Source: Flectonema sp. DT1601
Lineage: Eukaryota; Euglenozoa; Diplonemea; Diplonemida; Diplonemidae
Direction: 5' to 3'
DNA: 64,000 bases
Assembly: GCA_964019425.1 (NCBI GenBank)
Contig: OZ025848.1
Span: 558,001-622,000 of the forward strand
The position numbers and the translations under genes are program-made. Positions 43,226 to 54,717 of this stretch are shown here, one piece after another. Below the pieces are notes generated by a model. The model was not told where the DNA came from, did no database searches, and saw only the letters and a program-made list of their open reading frames with translations. The stretch's first letter is position 1. The number at the start of each line of letters is the position of its first letter.

Positions 43226-44345
43226 TTATTCTTTTTGACTATGAGAGGGAGAGCGAAGAGAACGAACTTCCATTTCTGTGCGTGCGTCCATTCGATTATG
43301 ACTTACTAACGTTTTTTTCTTCCCTTTTTTTTTCTTCTCTACTTATTGTACTTCTTAATTACGTTGCCATAGAAGTTGTCTTTATTAGTATGTGTGAAGC
43401 TCAGCACCATTTCTGCAAACGGTGGTGAGATCAAAAAAAAATCCACAACGTTGCTGATATTAATTTGTAGGACAACCAATTTTTTTTTTTTTTTTTTTTT
43501 GTTTCTTAATCGAGAAGAAACTATATAACTGGTAGTTTTTGAGGGTGTAAGCTGCCTCCTTGTCGTTTTATCTTTAACGCTGTTCCCCAACTATCACCCA
43601 CATACTTTCCTTTACACGTTGGCGTTGTGAATTTATAGTCCAGAGCAGGTAAGACCTAAAACTGACTGTCTTGTCATATTCGAGGTTCCTTTTGATTCTG
43701 TTCCTTACAGATTGATATAGTCAGTCGCGTCGTCCAAAAGTTGGTATTATTTTAAAGCCTTTGATGGCTAAGGTGAATACCTGTCATATGCGGGCATTTG
43801 GACACGCGTGATTATTTCATGAAGATAAGGTTTTAGATATGGAATGGAAGATTATTTATTACTCCTCCACCCTTCTCCTGATCTTTTCTTTGTTGTTTCA
43901 ACCTATTAGTCTCTGACAGCTGGGAATTCCTTCCAAAAAACCGTAGTATCTCCTGCTGAAGAGGGCTGGGTAAGGGGAAGGGTCCGAAGAAAGATTTTTT
44001 TTAATTTTAACCCAAAACAAAGCTCTTTATTTGTTTGACGAACGATTTATTGATTGATTTGATTATTAAGTCAATTCTGTGTTCTTTTTTTTTTTTTTTT
44101 CCCTCTCCGATTATAGCAAGAAAATAGAACCTTTTGCAGACAGCAACATAAAGCGAATTCAGTGTCGCAGAGCCTTCCAGATGTATTGTTATATCTTTGA
44201 CTAGTTTATCTGTCATAGATTTGGGTGGTATCTCAAGTCTCTCACTGTTTCATGTGCTGTGGGTTGAAGTGACGGTATATTAAAGTTGGCTTCCGATTAT
44301 TAATTATCTCTACAGGACGCTGTTTTATCAACTTTCTATTCTAAA
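43226..44345. other. intergenic DNA
   Basis: T runs at 43482-43500 and 44087-44100. A partly non-repetitive stretch between has no supported frame. ATCTCTACAG (AG 44314-44315) lies 30 nt before the next ATG. Confidence 0.5.
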
Positions 44346-44903
44346 ATGACTACTCGCTGCAGATCCAACAGCTGTCCACCAAAAAGTGAGTTGAGAGATT
44401 GTTGGGAAGACGTTGAGCTCAAGAAGTACGACAACACATCCTATCCAGGAACTGACTTTGGGAATTTGGAAGACGTTATTATTGACGATGCTCAGAAGCA
44501 ATATCTTCCACATGAGGATGCTGCAGCGATTCAATATGCAGCGTTGACGGCAGAGTTAGAGGCTTTGAAAGCTAGAAACTTAGAACTTGATGATCACATT
44601 GGAGTATTAACTCCAGTCATTCCTTCAAGTGGAAAAGGTCTTAACCCTCAGGCAGCACCATTTTGTCTTTCTGAGTCTGAACATGAGAAGTATGACAGAC
44701 CACCAACAACATACACACCTCCATCACCACTTTCATGGAGACCCCGTAGATATGGAGGATCTCATTCATCGGGATCCACCTGTGGTGCAACTCCAGAATC
44801 GAGTTTCTGCGGAGAGCCATACGCTCCAATGTACAACGACTGGTGGTCTTCCGGTTGTGAGACATGGGCTCCTTCTGGTCCTCCTATGCCTTATGTGCTG
44901 TAA
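44346..44903 (+). CDS. unknown 185-aa protein
   Basis: Single exon. The N-terminus is Cys-containing (TTRCRSNSCPPKSELRDCWE). A short helical or coiled-coil segment lies at about 55-82 (AIQYAALTAELEALKARNLE), and a Pro/Ser/Gly/Trp-rich disordered C-terminus holds repeated Trp and Cys residues (DWWSSGCETWAPSGPPMPYVL in part). There is no signal peptide or membrane helix. Codon use is like the neighbouring genes. I do not recognise the family. Confidence 0.65.
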   Translation: MTTRCRSNSCPPKSELRDCWEDVELKKYDNTSYPGTDFGNLEDVIIDDAQKQYLPHEDAAAIQYAALTAELEALKARNLELDDHIGVLTPVIPSSGKGLNPQAAPFCLSESEHEKYDRPPTTYTPPSPLSWRPRRYGGSHSSGSTCGATPESSFCGEPYAPMYNDWWSSGCETWAPSGPPMPYVL

Positions 44904-45793
44904 GTAAATTAATTACTCCTCCTGCAGTACTAAGTTCAACAACAAGAGGCTACTTGATATTATATTTCATGTTGCGATTTTGGGACCTTAAATAGAGAGA
45001 CGTGAGGTTCTCTCTCCTTACGAGATATCTTAGTAAGAATATTTTTTGTGTGCCCTTGCCTTGAAAAGTTGTTAACGGAAAGTGTCGACTTGCATCCTTC
45101 CTCCTATAACTCATTACTTCGTCTTTGTGTTGCGCGGGTAAGAACCTCTTCTTAACTGTGCTGAACTCTCTCCGTTGTGTTGGTGATTTAAAATAGCATT
45201 TTGTTGTCGTCTTCTATCGTAATCTATTTAACGCCCTCAGTGATGTACTATTTGTATTGTTGACGTCTAAGTAAGACTCTCTTCATGTACTAATCTAATA
45301 AACTATTCCATTCTGTTTTCTGAGGATAATTCATTCATCACTCTAACACATACTTGTAGTAGTGTACGAGTCGGTTAGTATTCCCTTGCCTATTCACCCT
45401 TTGTGTTGTTAAAATGGAATGAACTTCTTTTTTTTTCCCCCTTTCTTTTTTTTTATTTTTTTCCCTTCCCGATTTTGTTGATGTTCTTGATATACACGTA
45501 CACGTACCCTTGCCTTATTGAATTATTGAGATTCTGTTTTTCGGATGATGACAAAACATCGAAGTAGTTTGGTGAGTTTGTTTTTCTTCCGTTTGTTTCA
45601 CTTATTAATTGCTTCGTATGCATTGGTCAGGTGGATTAAATAGATAGCCTCTACTGGCTGCAATAGATGATATTTGGAAGGCAAAAAAGGTGTCTTGAAT
45701 GCAGAGTTCTAGAAACGTGTACTTGCTACTTAGTAAGATCTTGTTTTTAGTACTCTATTGTGATTTAGAGCTCTACAAAGTTCTATTAAAAGG

Positions 45794-45836
<43 letters not shown>

Positions 45837-47333
45837 GGATACCAGGTTACTTGATTGGCAGACTGTTACGGATAATTTACTATCTTAGTGAAGAGGACAC
45901 GAATTATGCGTGAAATTATTGTGTGTTTTTCTTTTCTTCTGTTTTTGAGTTTGGTGGTTAGAGGCCGCTGTTTTTTTTGTTTTTTTTTTTTTTTTTTCCC
46001 CATCCCCTACCCTCGTTCAATTTACCCTTTTCGTTTGTCATTAATTAGACGTTGGTTTTAAACCTTAGTAGTCATTTGTTCATTCCTCCGCTTGTGTTTG
46101 TATGGGATGAGTGAGATAGTGCTTGTAAGCATTTTCATCTTATACATGATAAGCATGGAGTTTTTTCTTCTTCGGTTTCGGACTGAAGTATTAACTTAGT
46201 GCAGATTTTTTTTCTTTTTTTTCAAATTCAAGTACCCAACAACTGAAGTTGTAAACAAAAATATTTTCAAAAAAAAAAAAAAAAAGAAGGTTGGTAAAGA
46301 GGAAGAGAAATAGGGAATTTTCTGTTTATCTTGTTGTAACGATCGCCGACTGTATACTCGTGCTAACACAGATGCTCAGAGTTCCACCCCTTCCTGTTTT
46401 ATGTTTCTTCACACAATGGAATTATTATTATTATTTAATCCCCCTTTTTCACCATCCCCTCTGTTTTTGATGTTTACTTTGAATTTGGATTCCCAAGTTT
46501 CTTAATTACTAAAAATACATAAAAAAAAAATTAAAAAAAAAAAAAAAAATGGAGGATTTGTTTTCTTGTTTTCTTTTTGACGAGGTTATTGGTCTGGAAG
46601 ACTTTTATAATTATAGTGAAATCAGATTCAACAAGGTTATAACAAAAATAACGTTATTGTGCTCGACTCACTGATGCAGTGAGAATAATATTTAAAAAAA
46701 AAAAAAAAAAAAAGTTTCCACATTTTTCGTTTTCTGTAAGTCTGTTGTTTGTGTTGTCTTTCTGAGATGACTTGACTTTTCTTATGCAAAGCTCGTCGTC
46801 AACTTCTCCGCCATTATTAATTAAATGAATAATTTTTTCCTTCTTTTTCCATTTGCTGTTCTTTATTTATTTTTTTTCGCTGTATAAGCAGCAACCACTC
46901 AAAGTGCATCTTAGCGCGTTAAGCTTGTTCCAAAAAAAAATATTCACCGGGCTGGTGACAATATTTCCAATGTAGCATGCTAGGGCTAGGACAAGAAATG
47001 CGCCTGACGTGAGTGGAGTAGTGTCTTGGTAGCTTAGAGCGGTATTGTTGTTTTCTGACTACCCACAAGACACGACAGGAGGCAACTTGTATTTGGCTTA
47101 CACTTTTAAAGACATTAGTTTTCTCCGTTTTCTCAGATAGAATTCCAGCAGACAAAGAAAATCAAAAAAGAACTATAATAGCATGTGTTTTCTTCTGGGA
47201 TATAAAAAAAGAAAAAAGAAAAAGAGATATAGAAAAAAAAAAAAGGAAGAAAGAAAAAACGAAAATTAGGGAACGTTGTCCACATTGTTTTTAACAGTGC
47301 ATAAGAAAAAAAAAACAAAAAAAAAAAAAAAAA
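44904..47333. other. intergenic DNA with an (AG)n microsatellite
   Basis: AATAAA near 45297 may end the upstream transcript. An (AG)n run covers about 45799-45833. A runs lie at 46270-46285, 46536-46549 and 46693-46713. A denser patch at 46890-47150 has an open minus frame but no ATG start. Confidence 0.55.
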
Positions 47334-47577
47334 GTTATTCATACTTGTACCCCTTTAAAGGGGAATTAAAAATTAAAGCGGAAATAAAGGGCTTTTAATA
47401 TTAAAGGGCTTTTAATTAATTCCCCTTTATTTTCCAATTTAATGAAATAAAGGGGAATTAAAGGGGATTTAATGAATTAAAGGGCCCTTTATTTTAAAAT
47501 TAAAGGGGATTTAATTCCCCTTTAATTTGGAAAAATAAAAATAAAGGGCTTTTAATGGTTTTTAATTAAAAAAAAAA

Positions 47578-47651
47578 TCCTCCACCAGGACTCGAACCTG
47601 CAGCCTAGCGAATGCAAATCCACAATCATACCAGTGGACAACCAGCGTCAC
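47578..47651 (-). pseudogene. decayed tRNA-like sequence (Cys-GCA-like)
   Basis: The minus strand has a good B box (GGTTCGAGTCC), an A-box-like stretch (TTGTCCACTGGTATGAT) with partial D-stem pairing, and GATTTGCATTC where an anticodon loop with GCA would fall. A T9 Pol III-type terminator follows the 3' end. However, the acceptor stem does not pair, the anticodon stem is broken, and the base after the anticodon is T. It is best seen as a relic or a tRNA-derived promoter inside the 3.1-kb element, not a working tRNA. Confidence 0.4.
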
Positions 47652-49168
47652 TTAAAAAAGTTTTTTTTTAATTTTCTTTCCAATATTCTTATTGCGGGAA
47701 TTATCCTTGCAAGGAATTTCTCCTCAAAAATCGTTATTTCACAAGATTCTTCTCCCACAAAAATAATTCCTGATCAAGGAAAATTTTTTACTGGGGGTTT
47801 CCTTTGGTGATCTGGTAAGGAATTATTATTGTGAGGAATTTTTTTTTTGGAAATTTTTTTTTCAGCAAAAATTCTTGAGTTCCTCACAAGAATTTCGGCA
47901 CGAGGTATTAAGTTGCTCGACCTTCGCTGTTTTTTTCGATACGTGATTAGTCTGTTAGAGGACTGTCGGTGTGAAAGGAAAGAAAGTCGGAACGGTGGCC
48001 AAAGATTAGTGAGTTGACTGAGTTGGTCAGTTACCAGCATGGTAGCTAGCGGTTTCCTTATGATGTTAAATATCGTTATGATGATATAGTTGTATTTTAC
48101 AAATCAAACTCAAACGCCCCCCTTCCTGGTGTTCGTCTTGGTGATTAATTCACAGTTGAATAACTCGATTCCGTACTGCACTGAATGACAACACGGAAAA
48201 AAGAGATGTGTATGCAGCTGAGAGGAATCGTAACTTCAAGTGCTTTTGCATTCTGAAGATTGCAATGGATGATAATTGGGTCTGTCAGTGAGTATCAATT
48301 GGTGGGTAGACCACCGAAGTTACTGTGAACAAACCAGCGTGTCCAAAGCAGGCGTTCGTCTTGTATTTTACGTATGAAATCCAACAGTTAACCCCCTTCA
48401 AGTTTTCAAGACAATATAATTATTAATTAAATACTCATGGGTTTTATAAAAAACTGTTGCGGTTACATAAGCAAGTGGTGCTCAACTATGTTCACGTGGT
48501 ATTTATTTATCTGCAGTCATTTACTACGCTGCCGCTGACAGTCAAGATTGTCAGAGAAATACCTGGTCAATTTGACTTGACATCATTTTTTCTCGCAATT
48601 TTAAAATAAAAACTTTCTCCTCTCTTTAGGCTATTACTACAAACTTTATTTTCAATCTCTCAAGACAAAAGCTTATGTGGGAACAATTAGACAGGAGCAT
48701 GATATCCAAAAGTTACATGTCTGAAATCATGGAGAATACATTCTTTCGGAGTTGCTTTAACCAGTAGAATCAGATGCGTGGTCCGTTCCGGTAGGACTCC
48801 CTTCTTACGAATGTGTGGTGCCTCGTGTTAGCGCTTTGGATAGTAATAACCATTGGCGGCGACTATGCACGGGGTGGCCAGTGGGTTTAATGAGGTTGTT
48901 GTGTAATCCCCTTCCATGGCTCTGTTTCGGCATGCTGGAAAGCGAAGCTCTGAAGTTTACTTCAGGTTAGTCTTGTAAGCCTATCCTTCCGGTTCAGTTC
49001 TCGGCTTGGTTGATTCCCTCGATCGTCCCATCCAGGAGTTTGTGTGCATGGTGAGGCCCTCTGGAAACCCAGCCCAGCACAAGACACCAGGCTCACGGCG
49101 AAGATTGGACCCGAAAGTAACCTTGCGTTCTGTTCTGTTGGCAAGCTCTCTGGCTGAGTGCGTTCGAA

Positions 49169-50170
49169 GTGAGTGGAATTGCTAGTTTGTTGGGTTATGT
49201 TCGTAGCAGCTTCACGGTGACGGCGGCCTTATTGAGAATTATCCCTCGTTGTTACATGTTACGTAATGATTGGGTTCTCAAGACTGGTTGCTTGCTAATG
49301 TGAATGCTGACGTTCGAACTGTTATTCGTAGCAGCTTCACGGTGACGGCGGCCTTATTGAGAATTATCCCTGGTTGTTACATGTTACGTAATGATTGGGT
49401 TCTCAAGACTGGTTGCTTGCTAATGTGAATGCTGACGTTCGAACTGTTATTCGTAGCAGCTTCACGGTGACGGCGGCCTTATTGAGAATTATCCCTGGTT
49501 GTTACATGTTGAAAGTTGCAGGTTAACTGTGGCTGATGCACGTAATGGTTGGGTTCTCAAGACTGGTTGCTTGCTAATGTGAATGCTGACGTTCGAACTG
49601 TTATTCGTAGCAGCTTCACGGTGACGGCGGCCTTATTGAGAATTATCCCTGGTTGTTACATGTTGAAAGTTGCAGGTTAACTGTGGCTGATGCACGTAAT
49701 GGTTGGGTTCTCAAGACTGGTTGCTTGCTAATGTGAATGCTGACGTTCGAACCCGACTTTCGAGTAGTTTCCTTTTCCGGCGTGTAACAATCCCGACTGA
49801 CGAAAAAGGTTGGAGGAATTGCTAGTTTGTTGGGTTATATTCGTAGCAGCTTCACGGTGACGGCGGCCTTACTGAGAATTATCCCTGGTTGTTACGTGTT
49901 GAAAGTCACAGGTTATAGCGTCAAAATAACACTCGCGTGGGTGGTTGCTCTCTTCGGAAAGCATAACTTCAGACCCGTCAATTCGCGGCGCTTATATCTA
50001 CACACATTAATTAGTTGAACGAGTTCAAGTCACTTCCCTGCATAGCAGATCCGTGTCCTCTGTACTAACGCTATACTAAGTGTGACTGTGACTGATACAC
50101 GTAATGGTTGGGTTCTTTAAGTACTCAGGACTGGTTGCTTGCTGATGTGAATGCTGACGTTCGAACTGCC
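49169..50170 (+). repeat. tandem array inside the 3.1-kb element
   Basis: The motif TCGTAGCAGCTTCACGGTGA recurs at 49201, 49326, 49451, 49605 and 49841. The first two intervals are 125 bp. The third (154 bp) contains an extra block of about 29 bp (GAAAGTTGCAGGTTAACTGT...), and the last is longer. Units share CGGCGGCCTTA(T/C)TGAG and TGAATGCTGACGTTCGAAC. The first and fifth copies share the same preceding sequence (GAATTGCTAGTTTGTTGGGT). Confidence 0.9.
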
Positions 50171-50458
50171 CCGACTTTCGAGTTATTTCCTTTCCGACTT
50201 AGGATGACGCAGCGTGGTGGGTGCCTTGGGATTTAATAAATAAAGCGGAAATAAAGGGGCTTTCCCACCCCCCTTTATTCCGCTTATTTCCCCTTTATTT
50301 CCCCTTTATTTTGGAAAAAAAGGAAAAAAAGCCCTTTATTTGGATTAAAAGCCCTTTATTTCCCCTTTATTTTGGAATTACGGAAATTAAAGGGCATTAA
50401 AAGCCCTTTAATTTCCCCTTTATTTTGCCCCCTTTAAAGGGGTACAAGTATGGTTATT

Positions 50459-50664
50459 AAAAAAAAAAAAAAAAAAAAACGCACAGTACACGGCACTACT
50501 AAGCATTGCCACACATGCAGTTGAATGAAAATAGAAAAAGAAAATACTATTTTCTCATTTTTTTAAAAAAAAAATTTTTTTTTGTGCCGCACTGGAGAGA
50601 TAAATCTCCAAGCGACTGATTATTTGTACCGCTATATATATCCCTTCTCTTCCCCCATTTCTTT

Positions 50665-50698
<34 letters not shown>

Positions 50699-51144
50699 TT
50701 GCTGTGGGAGAAAAGCGAATTTTCCCGAACCTAATAATGACGCATTATTGTTAAGCCAATAAGACTACTTGTTGGTTTCTTTTAAAAAAAAAAAAAATGC
50801 ATGTCATTTACGAAGGATATCAGAGATACAACTTTTTTTTTTTTTTTTTTTTTTTTTACGGTCCTGCTCAGACAGCTATGAATATTATTTAGTTTAAAAA
50901 AAAGCGCTAAAAAAAAAAAAATTACTTTAATTTTTTTCATTCTTTGTAAGAATGAAAAAATATTGAATTGTAATGCGCTTAATCAAAATCATGTATTCTT
51001 GCATCGCTCCCTTCTTCCCAAAACTCCACCAGCATTATTCAGTTCGTTGAAAGTTAGCAGTATTTTTTTTTTATCTTTTCAATTTCTTTTTTTGAATGAA
51101 CACTATACAACCATTACAGTATGTCATACTTATTTATTGACCCT

Positions 51145-51181
<37 letters not shown>

Positions 51182-54100
51182 AAGTTTCATTCATGCTGCA
51201 GCAGTCAATTTGAGGAAAACTGTGTGCTCTTTTTGACTAACTCCCCTTACAGCGTGTTTTGTAAGATCTGATACTGCTCTGCGCCATAAGTACGCAAATC
51301 TTCTTCTCTTTTTATATTGTTTCTTTATTGGCATTTGTTACTTTTCCTCCGCACGCGCTTCTCTTCTGTTTGTATTTTTGATGATGTGAACAACACGAAC
51401 ATCTGTTTGACTAAATCACACAGGGGGCAATGATCTCTTGTAACAGAAGCAGTCTTGTGAAACTTTGATTACTTTGTTTGCATGCTCGCAGAGTTGCACA
51501 GCAAAGGTTTTTTTTTTTTTTTTTTTTTTGTTGTAAGTAGTAGTTTTTTTTTTTTTTTTTTATTCCCTATTTTGCCCTAAAAAATAGAAAAGAAAGGAAG
51601 GGGAAAAAAAAAAAAAAAAAAACGTGTTGGAATATGCTGACAAATCTCTTCATTAATCAAGAGGTTTACCGTCTTTTTTTGTGTTCTTTTTTTTTTTTTT
51701 TTTTTTTGCTCCCAGCTAGGCTGTCTTTTGAGAGTTTAGCAGTGTGACACTGTTCTCGGCTGCTGAATTAAAAATGAAAAAAAATTGGGACAAGAAGAAA
51801 AAAAAAAAAAAAAAAAAAAAAAAAGTATCTGCTTACAATTTTTGAAATCCACCCAGATACCTCTCTGCCATCCGTTTGTATTCTCTCACATTAAAACTGA
51901 AAAGCGGAATGGGGTAGGTAGGGATACTAATTGACGTTTCCCACCCATTTTAACTTTTTTTCTTTTTTTTCTTTCCTTTTTTTTTCACTTATTAGCCTTT
52001 TCATTTAAATTAGCATTTAGCAAAGATCTCGTCTTTTTTTTTCTGTTGTAGCCATAAGGCATTTTACGTGAGCTACGCTTCTGGCAACCTCACATAACAA
52101 ACAGTTGTTGTTCAGCGTGGGTTCCTTGTTTTCATCCTCTGATTGTTTGTTAATTTTTTTTCCTCTTTTTTGTGTGGTTCCTCCGGGAAGAAAAAAATAA
52201 TAAAAATGCGAAGTCCCCCGTAACGGTGTTGTTTGTACGCTTTCCTCTACCACCTCTTTATTTACATATTTGTGTCATTTTGCTTAATGTCTTTTTTTTT
52301 TCCCCCCCTTTTTTTTTTTTCCCCCGTTCTTTTTTTTTTTCTCCTTCTATTCTATTCCTACCGCGGTGTAGGAACAATGGAGGTTTAAAGAAACAAAAAA
52401 AAAATGAAAAAAAAATGGGGGAGTCAACCCTGAAAAACAAAACACGTCGTTCTTTGATGGCCTCTGAACTCGAGGTATTGAAGCAGTTGTTGTTGTTCTG
52501 TTGTACGTTGGGTCTCTTATGAGGAGCAACACAATATAATAATAAAAAAATAAAAAAAAAAAATATCCCTTCGTTCTCCCAACTCTCTTATGTGCGATCC
52601 CATGCGTCTTTTTTGGATCAGATAGCGCGAGGCAGTTCGTAGTTATTGGCACCGTTTGTGTATAATGACCTTCACTGTTTTTAAAAACAATATAACTGAT
52701 GTCATGTGCTTCTTTAGTTTGGTAGGCCTGACTATTTTTGTTTTGCTTAGCAATGTCTGTGTGTATAATTCAAAAAAGGGGGGGAAAAAAAAAAAAAAAA
52801 AAAATGCTGAAAGACCACCCCACTATAGATCCCGTATCCCCTTTTTCAATGTACCAAAGTAAGCACTGTCACAAGCCTATATTAAGATTTTTACTGAGCT
52901 GTTTTCTTTTATAGTTTCCCTAGCGATAATCAGAATGTCGGAGAGAATCCTACTTGGCTCTTCGCAAGGGTGTTGAACATCGCGTTCTGTTTTCTTTTTT
53001 TTAATTTACTTTGTTCACATCTGTTTGTATTCCTGCTCTTTGGGGAAAAATAAAAACACAATGTGTTGAGTGCCGTCACTTCTATTTTTGATGTGATTTT
53101 TCGACTCCTTAACATATCTCGGTATCTTTCCTCTAATTATTATTTTATTTTTTCTGATTTCAATTCTTCTGAGAAGGGTAGAACGAATTTAAAAAAAAAA
53201 AAAAAAAAAAAATTACCAAAAAAAAATAACAGTTGTAGGATTTGCTGTTCTTTCGAACTCCTTTATAATTACTGAGCTGTAGGAATTATTGTTGTGACTT
53301 ATCTTTTTTATCTCAGGTTTTTTAACGACAAAAAGCAAAGTGTCCGTCCCACTTAAAAAAAGTATCAAGGTACTTCCACTATTTTCCTTTGTAACTTGAT
53401 GCTATGATTAAATATAAAAGCAACTGAAAAAAAAAAAAAAAAATAATGTACAAAGATATAAATCAGAAAGATTTTCCTTAACTCCTACTCGGTACATTCA
53501 TAAATATGATTTTTACCCAGAAAAACTACTACTTACAAGAAAGAATGCTATTCAAACATAACTGATGAAACTTTTTGTAAGTGTAATATGAAAAAAAAAA
53601 AAAAAAAAAAAAAAAGTAACTCAACTGTACAGAGAAAATTCAAGGACGAAACCATACTTTGAACCAATTTTGCTATTCTCATTGTATCTAGTTAATGCAA
53701 GTAATCTTGTTTTTGATTTCTCACTCTATGCTGCTCTATGTTTACCAATGTTCGTTAGTTGTATTATCTGCACGGCCGCTCTATTTTTGTTGTTCATCTT
53801 GTTTTGTGATGTATCCCTTCCGTGTTCTCTAAAGGGAATTGAACATGAAAGAAAAAAAAAAAAGTTTTCAAAAAAAACAAAAAAAAAAAAAAACACACAC
53901 AAGGAATACGTCAAAGATTAGACGCTTTTTTTACAAAGCAACTTTTGTATAAAAAAAAAAAAAAATAAATAACTCACGTCCTGAACGTGAGTCCTACAGT
54001 AGTCTTTTCCCTTCCGTAGTACATATTTTTCACTGGCTGTACCTGTTAAAAGGTGCTTTCAGTCGTCTGAGTGTAACTTCTCCGAAAACCCGATTTCATT

Positions 54101-54717
54101 GCATGACTTACCCACAAGAATAATTATTATGTTGAGGTGTATGGTGATTGCAGCTATGCAACCAAACCAAAACACAATAGCTACTAATTTATTCAACACA
54201 ATGGGGAGGGATGTCGTAATATGGAGGATTGCTATCCCAACAGGTGTTCTGCAATTTACATTTTATTTTTTTCGGGGAAAGACTTCACTCTGGAAAAAAG
54301 ATCAAAAGGGGAAAGAAGGAAAAAAAAAAAAAAAAAAAAGGGAAAAGGGAAAATAGAATAAAATAAAACGTGACTTCCCCCCCGGGCGAGTAGTACGAAA
54401 GTGTGATGACCAGAACGCGTGTTCAAGAACTGGACGAATTTTAGCGTGTACTGTGCAACTTTATCTATTTAATGTTCCCACTCCCACTATCGTCAATTGC
54501 CTCAATGTGACTGCTTCTGCACCTCTGCACTACTGTTGTGTGTGATTCTGGATTAGCTTTTTGTATCTCTTAACCATTAGCAATATACTTTCTTTACAGT
54601 GCTTAACAAAAAATGAAAGGGAGCGGAGAAACAAAGTAAACAACAGTCTAAAGCAGAATTATCTTGCAGAAAAACCTTAAAAAGGTTTCTTTTACTCCAT
54701 TAAGAATAAATTACAAT
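50459..54717. other. long tract-rich intergenic DNA and polycystin 5' leader
   Basis: About 4 kb with many A/T runs (50671-50697, 50832-50857, 51147-51180, 51509-51529, 51800-51825, 53591-53614). No gene is supported. A perfect 7-bp hairpin ACTCACG/CGTGAGT lies at about 53971-53992. Near the 3' side TTTCTTTACAG (54600) and ATCTTGCAG (54669) are possible acceptors, with a short upstream frame MKGSGETK at 54613-54639 between them. Confidence 0.5.

Larger units (their letters stand above)
47340..50452. mobile_element. 3.1-kb inverted-repeat DNA element, non-autonomous
   Basis: The ends are inverted copies beginning CATACTTGTACCCC and identical for 24 bp. They are flanked by a 6-bp target duplication GTTATT (47334-47339 and 50453-50458). 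Inside each end are 200-250 bp of subterminal repeats built from AAAGGGG/AAAGGGC blocks separated by TTAA-rich spacers (47340-47560; complement 50230-50452), able to form large hairpins. The interior is free of long A/T runs. No intact gene is present, but two remnants hint at Mutator kinship: 48625-48670 resembles the leader before the MULE transposase at 34430-34478, and near 48185-48295 a short frame reads NFKCFCILKIAMDDNWVCQ, like a MULE DNA-binding domain. Confidence 0.78.

Noticed and set aside
46919-47155. Minus-strand 78-residue frame
   Set aside because: It has no ATG start and no recognisable motif; probably a decayed repeat.
49150-50170. CRISPR-like regular repetition
   Set aside because: Units are 125 bp or more, directly adjacent, with no short repeat-spacer structure; a eukaryotic tandem repeat inside a transposon.
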